9,211 nucleotides of DNA. Origin: JALXDT01 sp964634755 (GTDB lineage Bacteria; Acidobacteriota; Aminicenantia; JAMOAD01). The stretch covers positions 1 to 9,211 of the forward strand of contig CAZWJH010000089.1 of assembly GCA_964634755.1 (NCBI GenBank). Direction: 5' to 3'. Under the pieces are notes generated by a model. It searched no databases, was not told the origin of the DNA, and saw nothing but the letters and a program-made list of their open reading frames with translations. Position numbers and translations under genes: made by a program. Shown in pieces: positions 1-7,565 of this stretch. Position 1 is the stretch's first letter. Each line of letters starts with the position of its first letter.

Positions 1-836
1 GGGTCCAGAACAGGATTAAAAATCCCGTAATCCCTTCTCATCTTATAATCTTCAGGCGAAGAGGCAAGTTCGGGGTAAGCCACAATCCAGCTATAAGTAT
101 GTCCGGGAATATCAAACTCAGGCATAATCCTTATACCCCTTAGATTTGCATACATTATTATTTTTCTCATCTCCTGCTGTGTATAATAATTACCATCCGA
201 AGCTTTAAGGTGAAGTTTCGGAAATGTCCTGCACTCAAGTCTGAATCCTTGATCATCACTTAAATGAAAATGCAAAACATTCATTTTAACAAGTGCCATT
301 GTATCAAGAACTCTTAATATAACCTTCACAGGCATAAAGTGCCTTGATGTGTCTATTAAAAGCCCTCTCCAGTAAAATCTCGGAAAGTCTTTAATATTAA
401 CATAATTAAAGTAAAACCCTTTCTCATCATAAGAAAGTAGTTGGTAAAGTGTTGAAAATCCCCTTAAAATACCAATATCTGTGTTAGCTTTGAGATTAAT
501 TCCGCTCTCTGATACAGAAAGCTCGTATGATTCATCCATTTTCGGAGAAAGTTTTATCCTTTTTTTATAAATTATATTAAGTGATATTTCACCGTTTTTA
601 TCTTCATAAATATATCTTCCGCTTCTTTCGGAAATCAAATTCAAAAGATTTTTTTTACCAAACTCCACTCTCTCACTGTAAGGGCCTTTTAGGGAGATTT
701 TAAATGTGTCTTTAAGATAGAATTTGCCATTGTCAACTTTTATATCCTGCGGATAAGGCATTAAAGGCAGATTGTTTGAAAGTAGAAGAGAGGATAAAAG
801 GATAAAAACAGTAAGATAGAATAATCCCTTTCTCAT
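1..836 (-). CDS. Exported beta-N-acetylhexosaminidase, glycoside hydrolase family 20 (partial, C-terminus off the left edge)
   Basis: The first 278 codons of an exo-acting hexosaminidase that would remove terminal beta-linked GlcNAc or GalNAc from glycans. The ATG at 834-836 is supported by AAAGGAGT (841-848) four bases upstream. Residues 1-20 are a signal peptide (Arg-Lys, then a Leu/Phe-rich core, no lipobox Cys), so the enzyme is exported. Residues about 25-150 match the small N-terminal domain of the family. The catalytic barrel begins near 153 with RGLLIDTSRHF (157-167; Arg165 is the usual substrate-binding Arg), followed by NVLHFHLSDDQGFRLE (186-201) and RIMPEFDIPGHT (236-247; His246). 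These are classic GH20 landmarks. The Asp-Glu catalytic pair lies further on, outside the window, so activity cannot be confirmed. It is the third gene after tdh and kbl, 38 bp downstream with no terminator between, so probably co-transcribed. The family call is firm; the substrate is unknown. Confidence 0.93.
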   Translation of the reverse strand, partial: MRKGLFYLTVFILLSSLLLSNNLPLMPYPQDIKVDNGKFYLKDTFKISLKGPYSERVEFGKKNLLNLISERSGRYIYEDKNGEISLNIIYKKRIKLSPKMDESYELSVSESGINLKANTDIGILRGFSTLYQLLSYDEKGFYFNYVNIKDFPRFYWRGLLIDTSRHFMPVKVILRVLDTMALVKMNVLHFHLSDDQGFRLECRTFPKLHLKASDGNYYTQQEMRKIIMYANLRGIRIMPEFDIPGHTYSWIVAYPELASSPEDYKMRRDYGIFNPVLD

Positions 837-874
837 TTTAACTCCTTTGTTTTTTTGTATGTTCTTTAATATAT

Positions 875-2107
875 TTAACCGTTTTGCTCTTTGTACCTTT
901 TCAGGATATCAAGTACATAATCAATATCGGATGGAGTATGATCAGCATTAATCTGAAATCTTATCTCCTCATCTCCCTTAGGGACAACAGGATAGTTAAG
1001 CCCTGTTGCAAGCACTCCGTTTTCAAGAAGGAATTTTACAATACCCGATGTCCTTTTTGTATCCCTTACCATCAAAGGTACAATAGGATGCTCACTCTCT
1101 ATTATTTCATATCCCATACTTTTAAGTCCTGATTCAAACCTTTTTGTGAGATCTCTCAGATATTCAAGTCTCTTTCTTCCGTTTTCACTATCAAGAAATT
1201 CTATAACCTTCAAAGCAGTGGCAGCCTCTGCAACAGTAATCGGGTTCGAGTAAACATAGGTAATCGCCCTTTCCCTGAGATATGTTGTAATTGTTTCATC
1301 CGAAACAACATATCCTCCGTTAACTCCGAAAGCCTTACCTAATGTACCAATCAAAACATCAACTCTTCCGCCGGTGTATTCTTCAGTTCCTCTGCCTGTT
1401 TTTCCGAATGCTCCGACACCATGGGAATCATCGGCAATAACAACTATGTTCTCTTCAAACTTATCATCATATTTTTTAACAATATCCATAATTTCATTTA
1501 AAGGAGCATAATCTCCCCGCATACTGAAGATTCCATCCGTAACGAGCACTATTCTCTTGGCTCTTCCAATTGCGGATTTTATTTGCTCCTCCATCTCTTT
1601 CATATCCAAATGTTTGTAAATAGCTTTATCGGTAGGTCTTGAGAGTCTTATGGCATTAATAATACAATTATGATTTAGCTCATCACTTATAACTATGGTA
1701 TCCTTTGAAATAAGAGCTGTTAGAGTGCCTATCATTGTAGCGTAGGCAGCACTGAATATAATCGCATCTTCTCTTCCGTGAAAATTGGCAAGCTTTTTTT
1801 CAAGATCTCTGTGGGCTTTGTAAGTTCCATTTATGAATCTTACTGCACCGGGCCCCACTCCAAATTCTCTTGCAGCTTTTTCTTCGGCTTCAATTATATC
1901 CTCTCTAAGCGCCATTCCCAAATAGGAATTTGAGTTCATCCTTATGAATTCCTTTTCCCCAAATCCTTTTAAATAATATCTGGGTCCTCTATCACCCTCA
2001 GGTTTTTTAACTTTTGTTATGATTAATTCCTTTCCTTTAGTAATACCTTTTTCCCTAAGCTCATTTAATTCTCCTTCCAATACTTTTTTAAATCTGTTAA
2101 GTGGCAT
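875..2107 (-). CDS. kbl: Glycine C-acetyltransferase (2-amino-3-ketobutyrate CoA ligase)
   Basis: A cytoplasmic PLP enzyme of the alpha-oxoamine synthase family. It cleaves 2-amino-3-oxobutyrate with CoA to glycine and acetyl-CoA, the second step of threonine breakdown. The 410 residues compare with about 400 in the family. Visible motifs are VRFINGTYKAHRDLE (89-103), SDELNHNCII (141-150), TDGIFSMRGD (190-199), DDSHG (226-230, cofactor-binding Asp and His) and the Schiff-base lysine in GTLGKAFG (Lys258). The C-terminal NYPVVPKG (371-378) and EIRFQINADHTPSDID (381-396) match Kbl closely. AGGAGG (2114-2119) six bases upstream fixes the ATG. The gene starts 15 bp after the tdh stop, so the two are surely one operon and probably translationally linked. 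The related BioF (biotin) and HemA (haem) enzymes share the fold, but the tdh neighbour and the motif wording favour Kbl. Confidence 0.94.
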   Translation of the reverse strand: MPLNRFKKVLEGELNELREKGITKGKELIITKVKKPEGDRGPRYYLKGFGEKEFIRMNSNSYLGMALREDIIEAEEKAAREFGVGPGAVRFINGTYKAHRDLEKKLANFHGREDAIIFSAAYATMIGTLTALISKDTIVISDELNHNCIINAIRLSRPTDKAIYKHLDMKEMEEQIKSAIGRAKRIVLVTDGIFSMRGDYAPLNEIMDIVKKYDDKFEENIVVIADDSHGVGAFGKTGRGTEEYTGGRVDVLIGTLGKAFGVNGGYVVSDETITTYLRERAITYVYSNPITVAEAATALKVIEFLDSENGRKRLEYLRDLTKRFESGLKSMGYEIIESEHPIVPLMVRDTKRTSGIVKFLLENGVLATGLNYPVVPKGDEEIRFQINADHTPSDIDYVLDILKRYKEQNG

Positions 2108-2122
2108 AATTAACCTCCTTTA

Positions 2123-3160
2123 TTAAGTTAAAATTACTTTTCCTGCCTTACCCTCTTCCATTAACAATAGCCCTTTTTCTATCTCTTCCATAGGAAATCT
2201 GTGGGTTATGATTGGAGAAAGATCTATTTTCCCTGATCTTAAAAGTCCGTCCATTCTATACCATGTATCATACATCTTTCTTCCGTTAACACCTTTAATG
2301 GTAATCCCTTTGAAAATTATAAGTTCATTAAAATCAACAGTAACATCTTTGTTAAAAATTCCAAGAAGGACCAAAATACCACCCTTTTTTATAGCTTTAA
2401 ATCCTTCCAAAAGTGCAGGAGCTACACCTGACATTTCAAGCACATTGTCAACACCTTCGCCATCCGTAAGCTCCATTACAATTTCAACAAGATTTTCCTC
2501 AAATGGATTTACAACAACATCAGCCCCCATCTTTTTAGCAAGTTCTCTTCTGTATTCATTTGGTTCAGAAACTATAACGAGTGATGCTCCCGCTGCTTTG
2601 GCAATACCCGCTGCCATTCCACCTATAGGCCCTGCTCCGGTAATTAACACTGTTTTTGTGGGCATATCTCCTTCAAAAACAGTGTGTACCGCATTTCCGA
2701 AAGGATCGTAAATGGCAAAATACTCTTCTGGGATATCTTTTTTCACTCGCCAGAGATTTAAAGCAGGTACCGCAACATAATCAGCAAAAGCTCCATTTGC
2801 ATCAACTCCCAAGATAACAACATTTTCGCAAAGGTGAGCCTTTCCCGTTCTGCAAAGATAGCAATGATTGCAAACAACATGCATTTCAGCTGTTACAAGC
2901 TCTCCAACTTTAAACTCTTTTACATTTTTACCAATTTCAACAATTTCCCCGTAAAATTCATGACCTATAATCACAGGAGGTTTGATTCTGTTTTGAGACC
3001 ACTCATTCCACTGATAAATGTGAAGATCAGTTCCGCAAATAGCCCTCTTTTTAACCTTAATTAAAACTTCATTATCCTTTATAGTGGGGATTTTGGCTTC
3101 TCCAACCTCTATTCCTCTCCCCGGTCTCCTTTTCCAAATTGCCCTCATTTTTTCAGACAT
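2123..3160 (-). CDS. tdh: L-threonine 3-dehydrogenase, zinc- and NAD-dependent
   Basis: A cytoplasmic medium-chain dehydrogenase that oxidises L-threonine to 2-amino-3-oxobutyrate, which Kbl then cleaves. At 345 residues it has the usual length. The catalytic zinc site is seen as Cys42 (AICGTDLH, 40-47) and His67-Glu68 (IGHEFYGEI, 65-73). The structural zinc cysteines are Cys97, Cys100, Cys103 and Cys111. YDPFGNAVHT (151-160) is a Tdh signature that separates it from sorbitol and alcohol dehydrogenases. The nucleotide fold follows as ITGAGPIGGMA (173-183). Glu199 at the end of the second strand suits NAD rather than NADP. The start is set by a GAGAGGTGG-type ribosome site (3164-3172) just upstream. 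A second in-frame Met at residue 5 is too far from it. First gene of the tdh-kbl-hexosaminidase operon, behind a strong promoter. Confidence 0.95.
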   Translation of the reverse strand: MSEKMRAIWKRRPGRGIEVGEAKIPTIKDNEVLIKVKKRAICGTDLHIYQWNEWSQNRIKPPVIIGHEFYGEIVEIGKNVKEFKVGELVTAEMHVVCNHCYLCRTGKAHLCENVVILGVDANGAFADYVAVPALNLWRVKKDIPEEYFAIYDPFGNAVHTVFEGDMPTKTVLITGAGPIGGMAAGIAKAAGASLVIVSEPNEYRRELAKKMGADVVVNPFEENLVEIVMELTDGEGVDNVLEMSGVAPALLEGFKAIKKGGILVLLGIFNKDVTVDFNELIIFKGITIKGVNGRKMYDTWYRMDGLLRSGKIDLSPIITHRFPMEEIEKGLLLMEEGKAGKVILT

Positions 3161-3185
3161 TGACCACCTCTCTTATTTAGTAAAA

Positions 3186-3214
3186 ATAATAATTCAAGAT
3201 AAATCTGTTGTCAA
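3186..3214 (-). promoter_or_regulatory. Sigma-70-type promoter of the tdh-kbl operon
   Basis: On the minus strand, a perfect -35 TTGACA (3209-3214) is followed by exactly 17 bases and then TATTAT (3186-3191), five of six matches to the -10 consensus. Transcription would start near 3179, giving a leader of about 20 bases that carries the tdh ribosome site. Location, spacing and match quality all agree. No operator-like inverted repeat is evident around it. Confidence 0.75.
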
Positions 3215-3328
3215 GCAAAAAAACACCTGAATGCCAAAATAAATTAGCAATAAATAGAATAAATTTAAACATAGTTCCTTAATCATTGCACATAAACCAC
3301 TTAAAAAACTTTTTAAATAAATCTCTTT

Positions 3329-3357
3329 CTGACAATTTTTTTCACTTGTTTTAAAAA
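3329..3357 (+). promoter_or_regulatory. Weak candidate promoter for glycosyltransferase gene A
   Basis: CTGACA (3329-3334, five of six -35 matches), 17 bases, then TAAAAA (3352-3357, four of six -10 matches). It would give a leader of about 95 bases. An alternative is TAAAAT at 3444-3449, whose -35 partner TTCTCA (3421-3426) is poor and which would leave a leader of only a few bases before the ATG at 3460. In DNA this AT-rich such matches arise by chance, so this is only a candidate. Confidence 0.22.
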
Positions 3358-3459
3358 TTTCGTATTTTCATATAAACTCTCATTATAAAAAAATGACAAG
3401 TCTTAAAGAAAAAGGACAATTTCTCAATAAAAATTTAGTGTGTTAAAATATAGACAATC

Positions 3460-5490
3460 ATGAAAAGAAAAGAGCTCTTTTTTCTGTTTTTACTTCTTGT
3501 TTCTCTTTTTGCTTTATACTTTAATGGTCTTAAAGCTGATTTTATTATGGATGATGAAATTTTCATAAAAAATAATATCAGAATAAGACAAGAAACAAAT
3601 ATTCTGAATTTTTTCAAAACAGGCTATTGGACATACTCCGGAGAGATAAGAGATTATGATTACTATAGGCCCATAGTCCTTTTATCATTCTATCTTGATT
3701 TTAAAATATATGGTACTAATTACGAAGGATTTAGAATAACAAATATACTTTTGCTTTTCTTTTTCTCTTTCTTCTTTTTTTTGTTTGTAAAAGACATATT
3801 AAAGCTTGATTATAATACATCTGCAATTTCAACAATTCTAATGGCTTTCCATCCGATTCATTCGGAAAATATAGCATGGATAGTGGGAAGAAATGAGATA
3901 ATGTACCTTATGTGGGGATTCGCTTTTCTCTATTTTTCGGGAAAATATCTTAAAGAGAAAGGTAAAATAGCTCTTATTATTTCTCACATGGTTTTCCTCA
4001 TCGGACTTTTTACAAAAGAAACTTTCATACTTTTTTTCCCGATTATCATTCTTCTGGATATAATTGTTTTAAAATCAAAAAATTATAAGTTTTTTATCTC
4101 TTTCACTCCCTCATTAGTTCTCATTTATGCAATCAGAAGCTCTGTCATTAAAAACTCATTTCTTTTCTACAAAATTAAACCTTTATCGGCAAGTATCTAC
4201 AAAATCATTGCCTCTTTCGGCTTTTATTTGAAAAATCTCCTTTTCCCTCTTTACTTTGACAAGCTCATGGAGCCATACAATCTCTCAAATATAAAGAGTC
4301 AATTTTTCATCGGAATTATTCTAATCCTTTTGAGCTTACTACTGTTTTATAAATATCTAAAGGAGAAAAATAAAACTGAGCTTTTCTCCCTTGTTTTTTC
4401 ACTTTTTTTCGTTTCTTTTTTTGCTACAATGGTTTTAAGATATTTTCTTCCGGCAGTCACAAGGTATCTTTCAGCTGCTGTTCCCGGAATTGCAATCTTG
4501 GAGGCAATATATATAAATAAATTAAAAACCAACTTAAAAACCACCATTATAACAATAATTTTCATAGTATTTACGATTCAGATAATCCTTAACAACTCAC
4601 TCTTTTTATCTCAGGAAAGATATTTCTCATACATGATAAAAAAAGTACCCTACTCCGCCTATCAAAAGATTCACCTTTGCAGAATAAAAATAAAAAAAGG
4701 AGATTATCCGAAAGCAATTGATACTCTAAGGAAAATGGAAGAACAAAAATTAATGAGGTTAAACTTTATTCTATTTAACTTTTGCAAATCTGACATCTAC
4801 AAGAGAGCTGCAATGTATGACAAAGCCCTACTTTACCTAAAAATGGCAAATAAAAAAATCGGAAATAGAATTGAAAAGAGCTGGATTTTAATCCACCTTG
4901 TTGATATTTTAAGAAGAGTTGGCAATTATGAAAAAGCGGAATCACTTCTTTATGATTATCAAAATAAATTTGGTGATCTTTATGACTTAGATGCAATTCT
5001 TTGGGAAATAGAGATATCTCAATTAGAATGGGAAAAAGCTAATAAAATTGAGAAAAAAATCAGGGAAAAATTCGGTTATTTCTCAGGGAAAAATACCTAT
5101 CTACTCAAAAAGATATTTGATAAATTTAATGAATTAGAAAAGATTTCCTTTTTCGAAAAATATTTAAACTATGAAAAAGCTCTTGAAAATCTCTATATTA
5201 TTAAAAACAAAACCTCACCTTTCGAATACAAATTAAAGGAAATAGAATTATTATTCAAAATTGGAGATGAAAAAAAAGCAGTAGAACTAGTTAAAATTCT
5301 TTACAATAATACATCAAACCCAAAAGAATTATTTATTTGCTCTAACTTTTTTAAAAAAGAGATTATAAGACCAGATTTTAGCATTTTATTTTTAAAAAAA
5401 TTAAAAAATAAAATATCCGAAAAGAGGGTTAAAAACCAGATTCAAAAAGAAATTAACTTTCTTTCAAGATATAAGTACTTTTTTGATTAA
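3460..5490 (+). CDS. GT-C fold membrane glycosyltransferase with C-terminal TPR domain, TMTC/PMT-like (gene A)
   Basis: A 676-residue integral membrane protein. The first span (about 5-24) leads into an outside loop with the acidic pair Asp31-Asp32 and later YYRP (68-71). HPIHSENIAWIVGR (131-144) follows, then TKET (185-188) and a late TRYLSAAVPG (335-344). About eleven or twelve hydrophobic spans end near residue 380. The remainder is soluble and carries TPR-like helices, for example GDYPKAI (414-420), AMYDKALLYL (451-460) and GNYEKAESLL (488-497). This order matches the TMTC group, which in animals O-mannosylates proteins using a lipid-linked sugar. The active loop and TPRs would face outside the cytoplasm. 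The bacterial substrate and sugar are unknown. No Shine-Dalgarno precedes the ATG, but no other Met fits the N-terminus. Residues 99-110 are almost all Phe and Leu. The last 150 residues are Lys-rich. Its stop overlaps that of convergent gene B. Confidence 0.8.
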   Translation: MKRKELFFLFLLLVSLFALYFNGLKADFIMDDEIFIKNNIRIRQETNILNFFKTGYWTYSGEIRDYDYYRPIVLLSFYLDFKIYGTNYEGFRITNILLLFFFSFFFFLFVKDILKLDYNTSAISTILMAFHPIHSENIAWIVGRNEIMYLMWGFAFLYFSGKYLKEKGKIALIISHMVFLIGLFTKETFILFFPIIILLDIIVLKSKNYKFFISFTPSLVLIYAIRSSVIKNSFLFYKIKPLSASIYKIIASFGFYLKNLLFPLYFDKLMEPYNLSNIKSQFFIGIILILLSLLLFYKYLKEKNKTELFSLVFSLFFVSFFATMVLRYFLPAVTRYLSAAVPGIAILEAIYINKLKTNLKTTIITIIFIVFTIQIILNNSLFLSQERYFSYMIKKVPYSAYQKIHLCRIKIKKGDYPKAIDTLRKMEEQKLMRLNFILFNFCKSDIYKRAAMYDKALLYLKMANKKIGNRIEKSWILIHLVDILRRVGNYEKAESLLYDYQNKFGDLYDLDAILWEIEISQLEWEKANKIEKKIREKFGYFSGKNTYLLKKIFDKFNELEKISFFEKYLNYEKALENLYIIKNKTSPFEYKLKEIELLFKIGDEKKAVELVKILYNNTSNPKELFICSNFFKKEIIRPDFSILFLKKLKNKISEKRVKNQIQKEINFLSRYKYFFD

Positions 5491-5494
5491 TCAA
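5483..5494. other. Palindrome holding the overlapping stop codons of convergent genes A and B
   Basis: TTGATTAATCAA is a perfect 12-bp palindrome. The plus-strand TAA of gene A is 5488-5490 and the minus-strand TAA of gene B is 5487-5489, so the shared TTAA ends both genes and both proteins end in Asp. There is no room for a separate terminator. Each transcript must run into the 3' end of the other gene unless termination lies inside the coding regions. Confidence 0.85.
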
Positions 5495-7526
5495 TGTTTA
5501 ATTTTTCAAGATAACTTACAAGTTCTTTTAATTTTGGTTGGTCTGGATTCAACTCAAGAGATTTTCTAAAATAAAATAAGGCATCCTTAACTCTGTACAT
5601 TCTTTTTAAAAAAAAGAAACCAAGTTTTTTAGGCCGCGTATAATCCTTTTCATTTTTCAAAAATTCACTTATAACTTTTTTAGCTTTATCCATTTCCTCA
5701 ATTCTAAAATAACCTTCCAAAAGAAAAAAATACTCCCTCTCTGTTTTCTTTTTGATGCTTTCAAGTAATTTAACAGCACTTTTGTAATTATGCCTGGTTA
5801 AATAAAAAACAACTTTTTGGTTAACATTCATCTTTTTAAACATATTTTTTAGTCTTAAAGTATTAAAATATTTGTTCATAAGAAACTTATGATTCATTTC
5901 CTTCTCAACAAACAAAGCTTTATCCCATTGTTCATAAGCACAATAAAAATTAAACAACTTTTGGAAAACGAAAAAATTTAGAGGTTCTAATTTTTTTATT
6001 ATTAACAATACTTTTTCTGCCTTTTCGGGGTAGCCTTTATAGGTATATAAAGTTCCTATTCTGAAAAGCTTCTCCACTTTCAGATATAAAGGTGTATAAA
6101 ACATCTTTTCAAGTTTATTAAGTCTTTTTATCCATACAAAAGCATCTTTATATTTCGCTTTTTTTATATTTATAGAAGAGAAAAGTAAACTAATATAATA
6201 GGCAGTTGTTTTTTTCATAGGGTATTTTAAAGCTTTTCTTAAATAGATCTCAGAAAAAACAGGATTCTTGTTCTTATAATAACTTGCAGCAAGAGAATAT
6301 ATTACATAACTGCTACTTTTATCAAATTTATAAGAATATCCCCAATAATCAAGTTCGTTTTTATAAGCATTAATGCTTTGTAAGTCAAAAAACATAAACA
6401 AGAAAAGAATTATGAAAACCACTACCTTAATATTTTTCCAAAATTTATTAAGTAAAATAAAAATTAACCATAAAAAAGCAAAATAAGGTATCATCATATA
6501 ACGAGGTGAAATTTTAAATGGCCAAATATTTGTGAAAACAAGAAAAAGATATGGAGCAAAGGAAATAATAAAAAGGCTAAAAGGTGATGTAAGCTCTCTT
6601 TTTCTAAGTAAGCTAAAAAACATATACAAAAGCAAAACAAAAAATAAAAAAGCTAAAATATAGTGATACCAATAAAGTTTTATAACAAAGTAAAATTTAG
6701 GAATAAATACAGGAAAAATAAGAATCCTAAAATAAGTACCAAGAGCGAAAATACTGAGTTTAATATATGCTATTAAGTCTTTCCCTACACTCAGAGAAAG
6801 TGTCCCAAATTTTAAAAAATAATTCTTTATTAAAAAAAAACTTATTACTATAAGTAAATTCGAAAAGTGATACCACACCGTAATCTTTTTTCTTTTAATA
6901 TATTCGTAAACAGGTAAAAATGTAAACCAGATTAAAAAAGTTTCCTTTGAGAACATCCCCAAAAGGAAGAATATCAAAGAATAAAGATAGTAAACTCTCT
7001 TTTTATTCTCAATCCCCAAATCAAGCAAGTATAAACTCAAGAAACCAAACAATAGCAAAAACAAATCATACCTTGAAACAACCCAAACAACATTATCAAC
7101 ATTTATAGGAGACAGCGCAAAAAGCAATGTTATAAACTCTGCTGAATATTTCTTAAGCTTCTGTCTTAATAAAAAAAGATATACCATTATAATCCCAAAT
7201 ATATAGATAACCACATTTGTTAGATGGAGTGTTCTCGGACTAAAATCCATTAACTTTTTTTCAAGATAAAAAGTTAATGTTACGAAAGGTCTGTAATACA
7301 TAGTATCCCGATGATTAACAAATTGGCCGCCATCAAAGCCACTCTTAATTACATCAAAAACAGAAACATTGGAATTGTAAATAGGAGCTTTTTCAATATA
7401 AGTTTTATCATCAAAAACAAGTTCTGCGGAACTTATTGCTTTAAAATATATCACTAATATTATAAAGCTTAAGAAAAAAATGAAATATATTTTTTCATTC
7501 TTTAACTTCATAATTAAATATATCAT
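5487..7526 (-). CDS. GT-C fold membrane glycosyltransferase with C-terminal TPR domain, TMTC/PMT-like (gene B)
   Basis: A 679-residue paralogue of gene A and a close sister of gene C. After the first span (about 12-30) the outside loop carries FDDKTYI (38-44, Asp39-Asp40) and MYYRPFVTLTFYLE (76-89). The loop equivalent to HPIHSEN of gene A reads SPINVDN (139-145), so both His residues are replaced and Glu becomes Asp. Arg152, SKET (193-196) and PRYMMIPY (341-348) are kept. Spans continue to about 380. From about 405 onward come TPR-like helices, for example GYPEKAEKVL (498-507), and a clear last repeat at 649-664 (ALFYFRKSLELNPDQP). Likely role: transfer of a sugar from a lipid carrier outside the cytoplasm, with TPRs binding the acceptor; this is inferred from the family. 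No Shine-Dalgarno is seen. Met6 (7509-7511) is an equally possible start. Gene C lies 39 bp upstream on the same strand, so both may share a transcript. Confidence 0.8.
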   Translation of the reverse strand: MIYLIMKLKNEKIYFIFFLSFIILVIYFKAISSAELVFDDKTYIEKAPIYNSNVSVFDVIKSGFDGGQFVNHRDTMYYRPFVTLTFYLEKKLMDFSPRTLHLTNVVIYIFGIIMVYLFLLRQKLKKYSAEFITLLFALSPINVDNVVWVVSRYDLFLLLFGFLSLYLLDLGIENKKRVYYLYSLIFFLLGMFSKETFLIWFTFLPVYEYIKRKKITVWYHFSNLLIVISFFLIKNYFLKFGTLSLSVGKDLIAYIKLSIFALGTYFRILIFPVFIPKFYFVIKLYWYHYILAFLFFVLLLYMFFSLLRKRELTSPFSLFIISFAPYLFLVFTNIWPFKISPRYMMIPYFAFLWLIFILLNKFWKNIKVVVFIILFLFMFFDLQSINAYKNELDYWGYSYKFDKSSSYVIYSLAASYYKNKNPVFSEIYLRKALKYPMKKTTAYYISLLFSSINIKKAKYKDAFVWIKRLNKLEKMFYTPLYLKVEKLFRIGTLYTYKGYPEKAEKVLLIIKKLEPLNFFVFQKLFNFYCAYEQWDKALFVEKEMNHKFLMNKYFNTLRLKNMFKKMNVNQKVVFYLTRHNYKSAVKLLESIKKKTEREYFFLLEGYFRIEEMDKAKKVISEFLKNEKDYTRPKKLGFFFLKRMYRVKDALFYFRKSLELNPDQPKLKELVSYLEKLNID

Positions 7527-7565
7527 AAAATATAATATATATCTTTATCTGTTGTTATAAATATA
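7527..7565 (-). other. Short AT-only-like spacer between genes C and B
   Basis: 39 bp with only three G or C bases. There is no Shine-Dalgarno and no terminator hairpin. On the minus strand, TATATT (7534-7539) lies seven bases before the gene B ATG, and TTATAA (7555-7560) is a poor -35 match. The short distance suggests that B is read through from C. A separate promoter giving a leaderless message cannot be excluded. Confidence 0.4.

Larger units (their letters stand above)
3161..3459. other. Divergent intergenic region between tdh and glycosyltransferase gene A
   Basis: 299 bp of very AT-rich DNA. The left end holds the tdh ribosome site and promoter on the minus strand. I see no open frame of note, no tRNA-like fold, no GC-rich hairpin and no riboswitch-like motif. 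The hexamer GACAAT occurs on the plus strand at 3331-3336, 3415-3420 and 3453-3458, with GACAAG at 3395-3400, all on the gene A side. The plus-strand promoter for gene A is not obvious. Confidence 0.6.

Noticed and set aside
884..1132. 82-codon open frame on the plus strand
   Set aside because: Antisense to the C-terminal coding part of kbl, with no ribosome site or recognisable protein.
875..2107. Reading the kbl gene as bioF (8-amino-7-oxononanoate synthase)
   Set aside because: The fold is shared, but the gene is 15 bp behind tdh and the NYPVVPKG and ADHTPSDI motifs match Kbl.
2208..2711. 167-codon open frame on the plus strand
   Set aside because: It lies fully antisense within tdh, its Ser/Pro/Thr-rich translation is typical of a shadow frame, and tdh is a certain gene.
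3382..3410. Second minus-strand promoter around TATAAT (3382-3387)
   Set aside because: The -10 is perfect, but the -35 region (TTCTTT) is poor and it lies over 200 bp from tdh, which already has a much better promoter.
3435..3617. 60-codon minus-strand frame across the start of gene A
   Set aside because: It mostly mirrors the first span of gene A and has no ribosome site; gene A is supported by family motifs.
5483..5494. The palindrome as a rho-independent terminator
   Set aside because: It has no loop, is AT-rich and lacks a GC stem, so it would not form a stable terminator hairpin.
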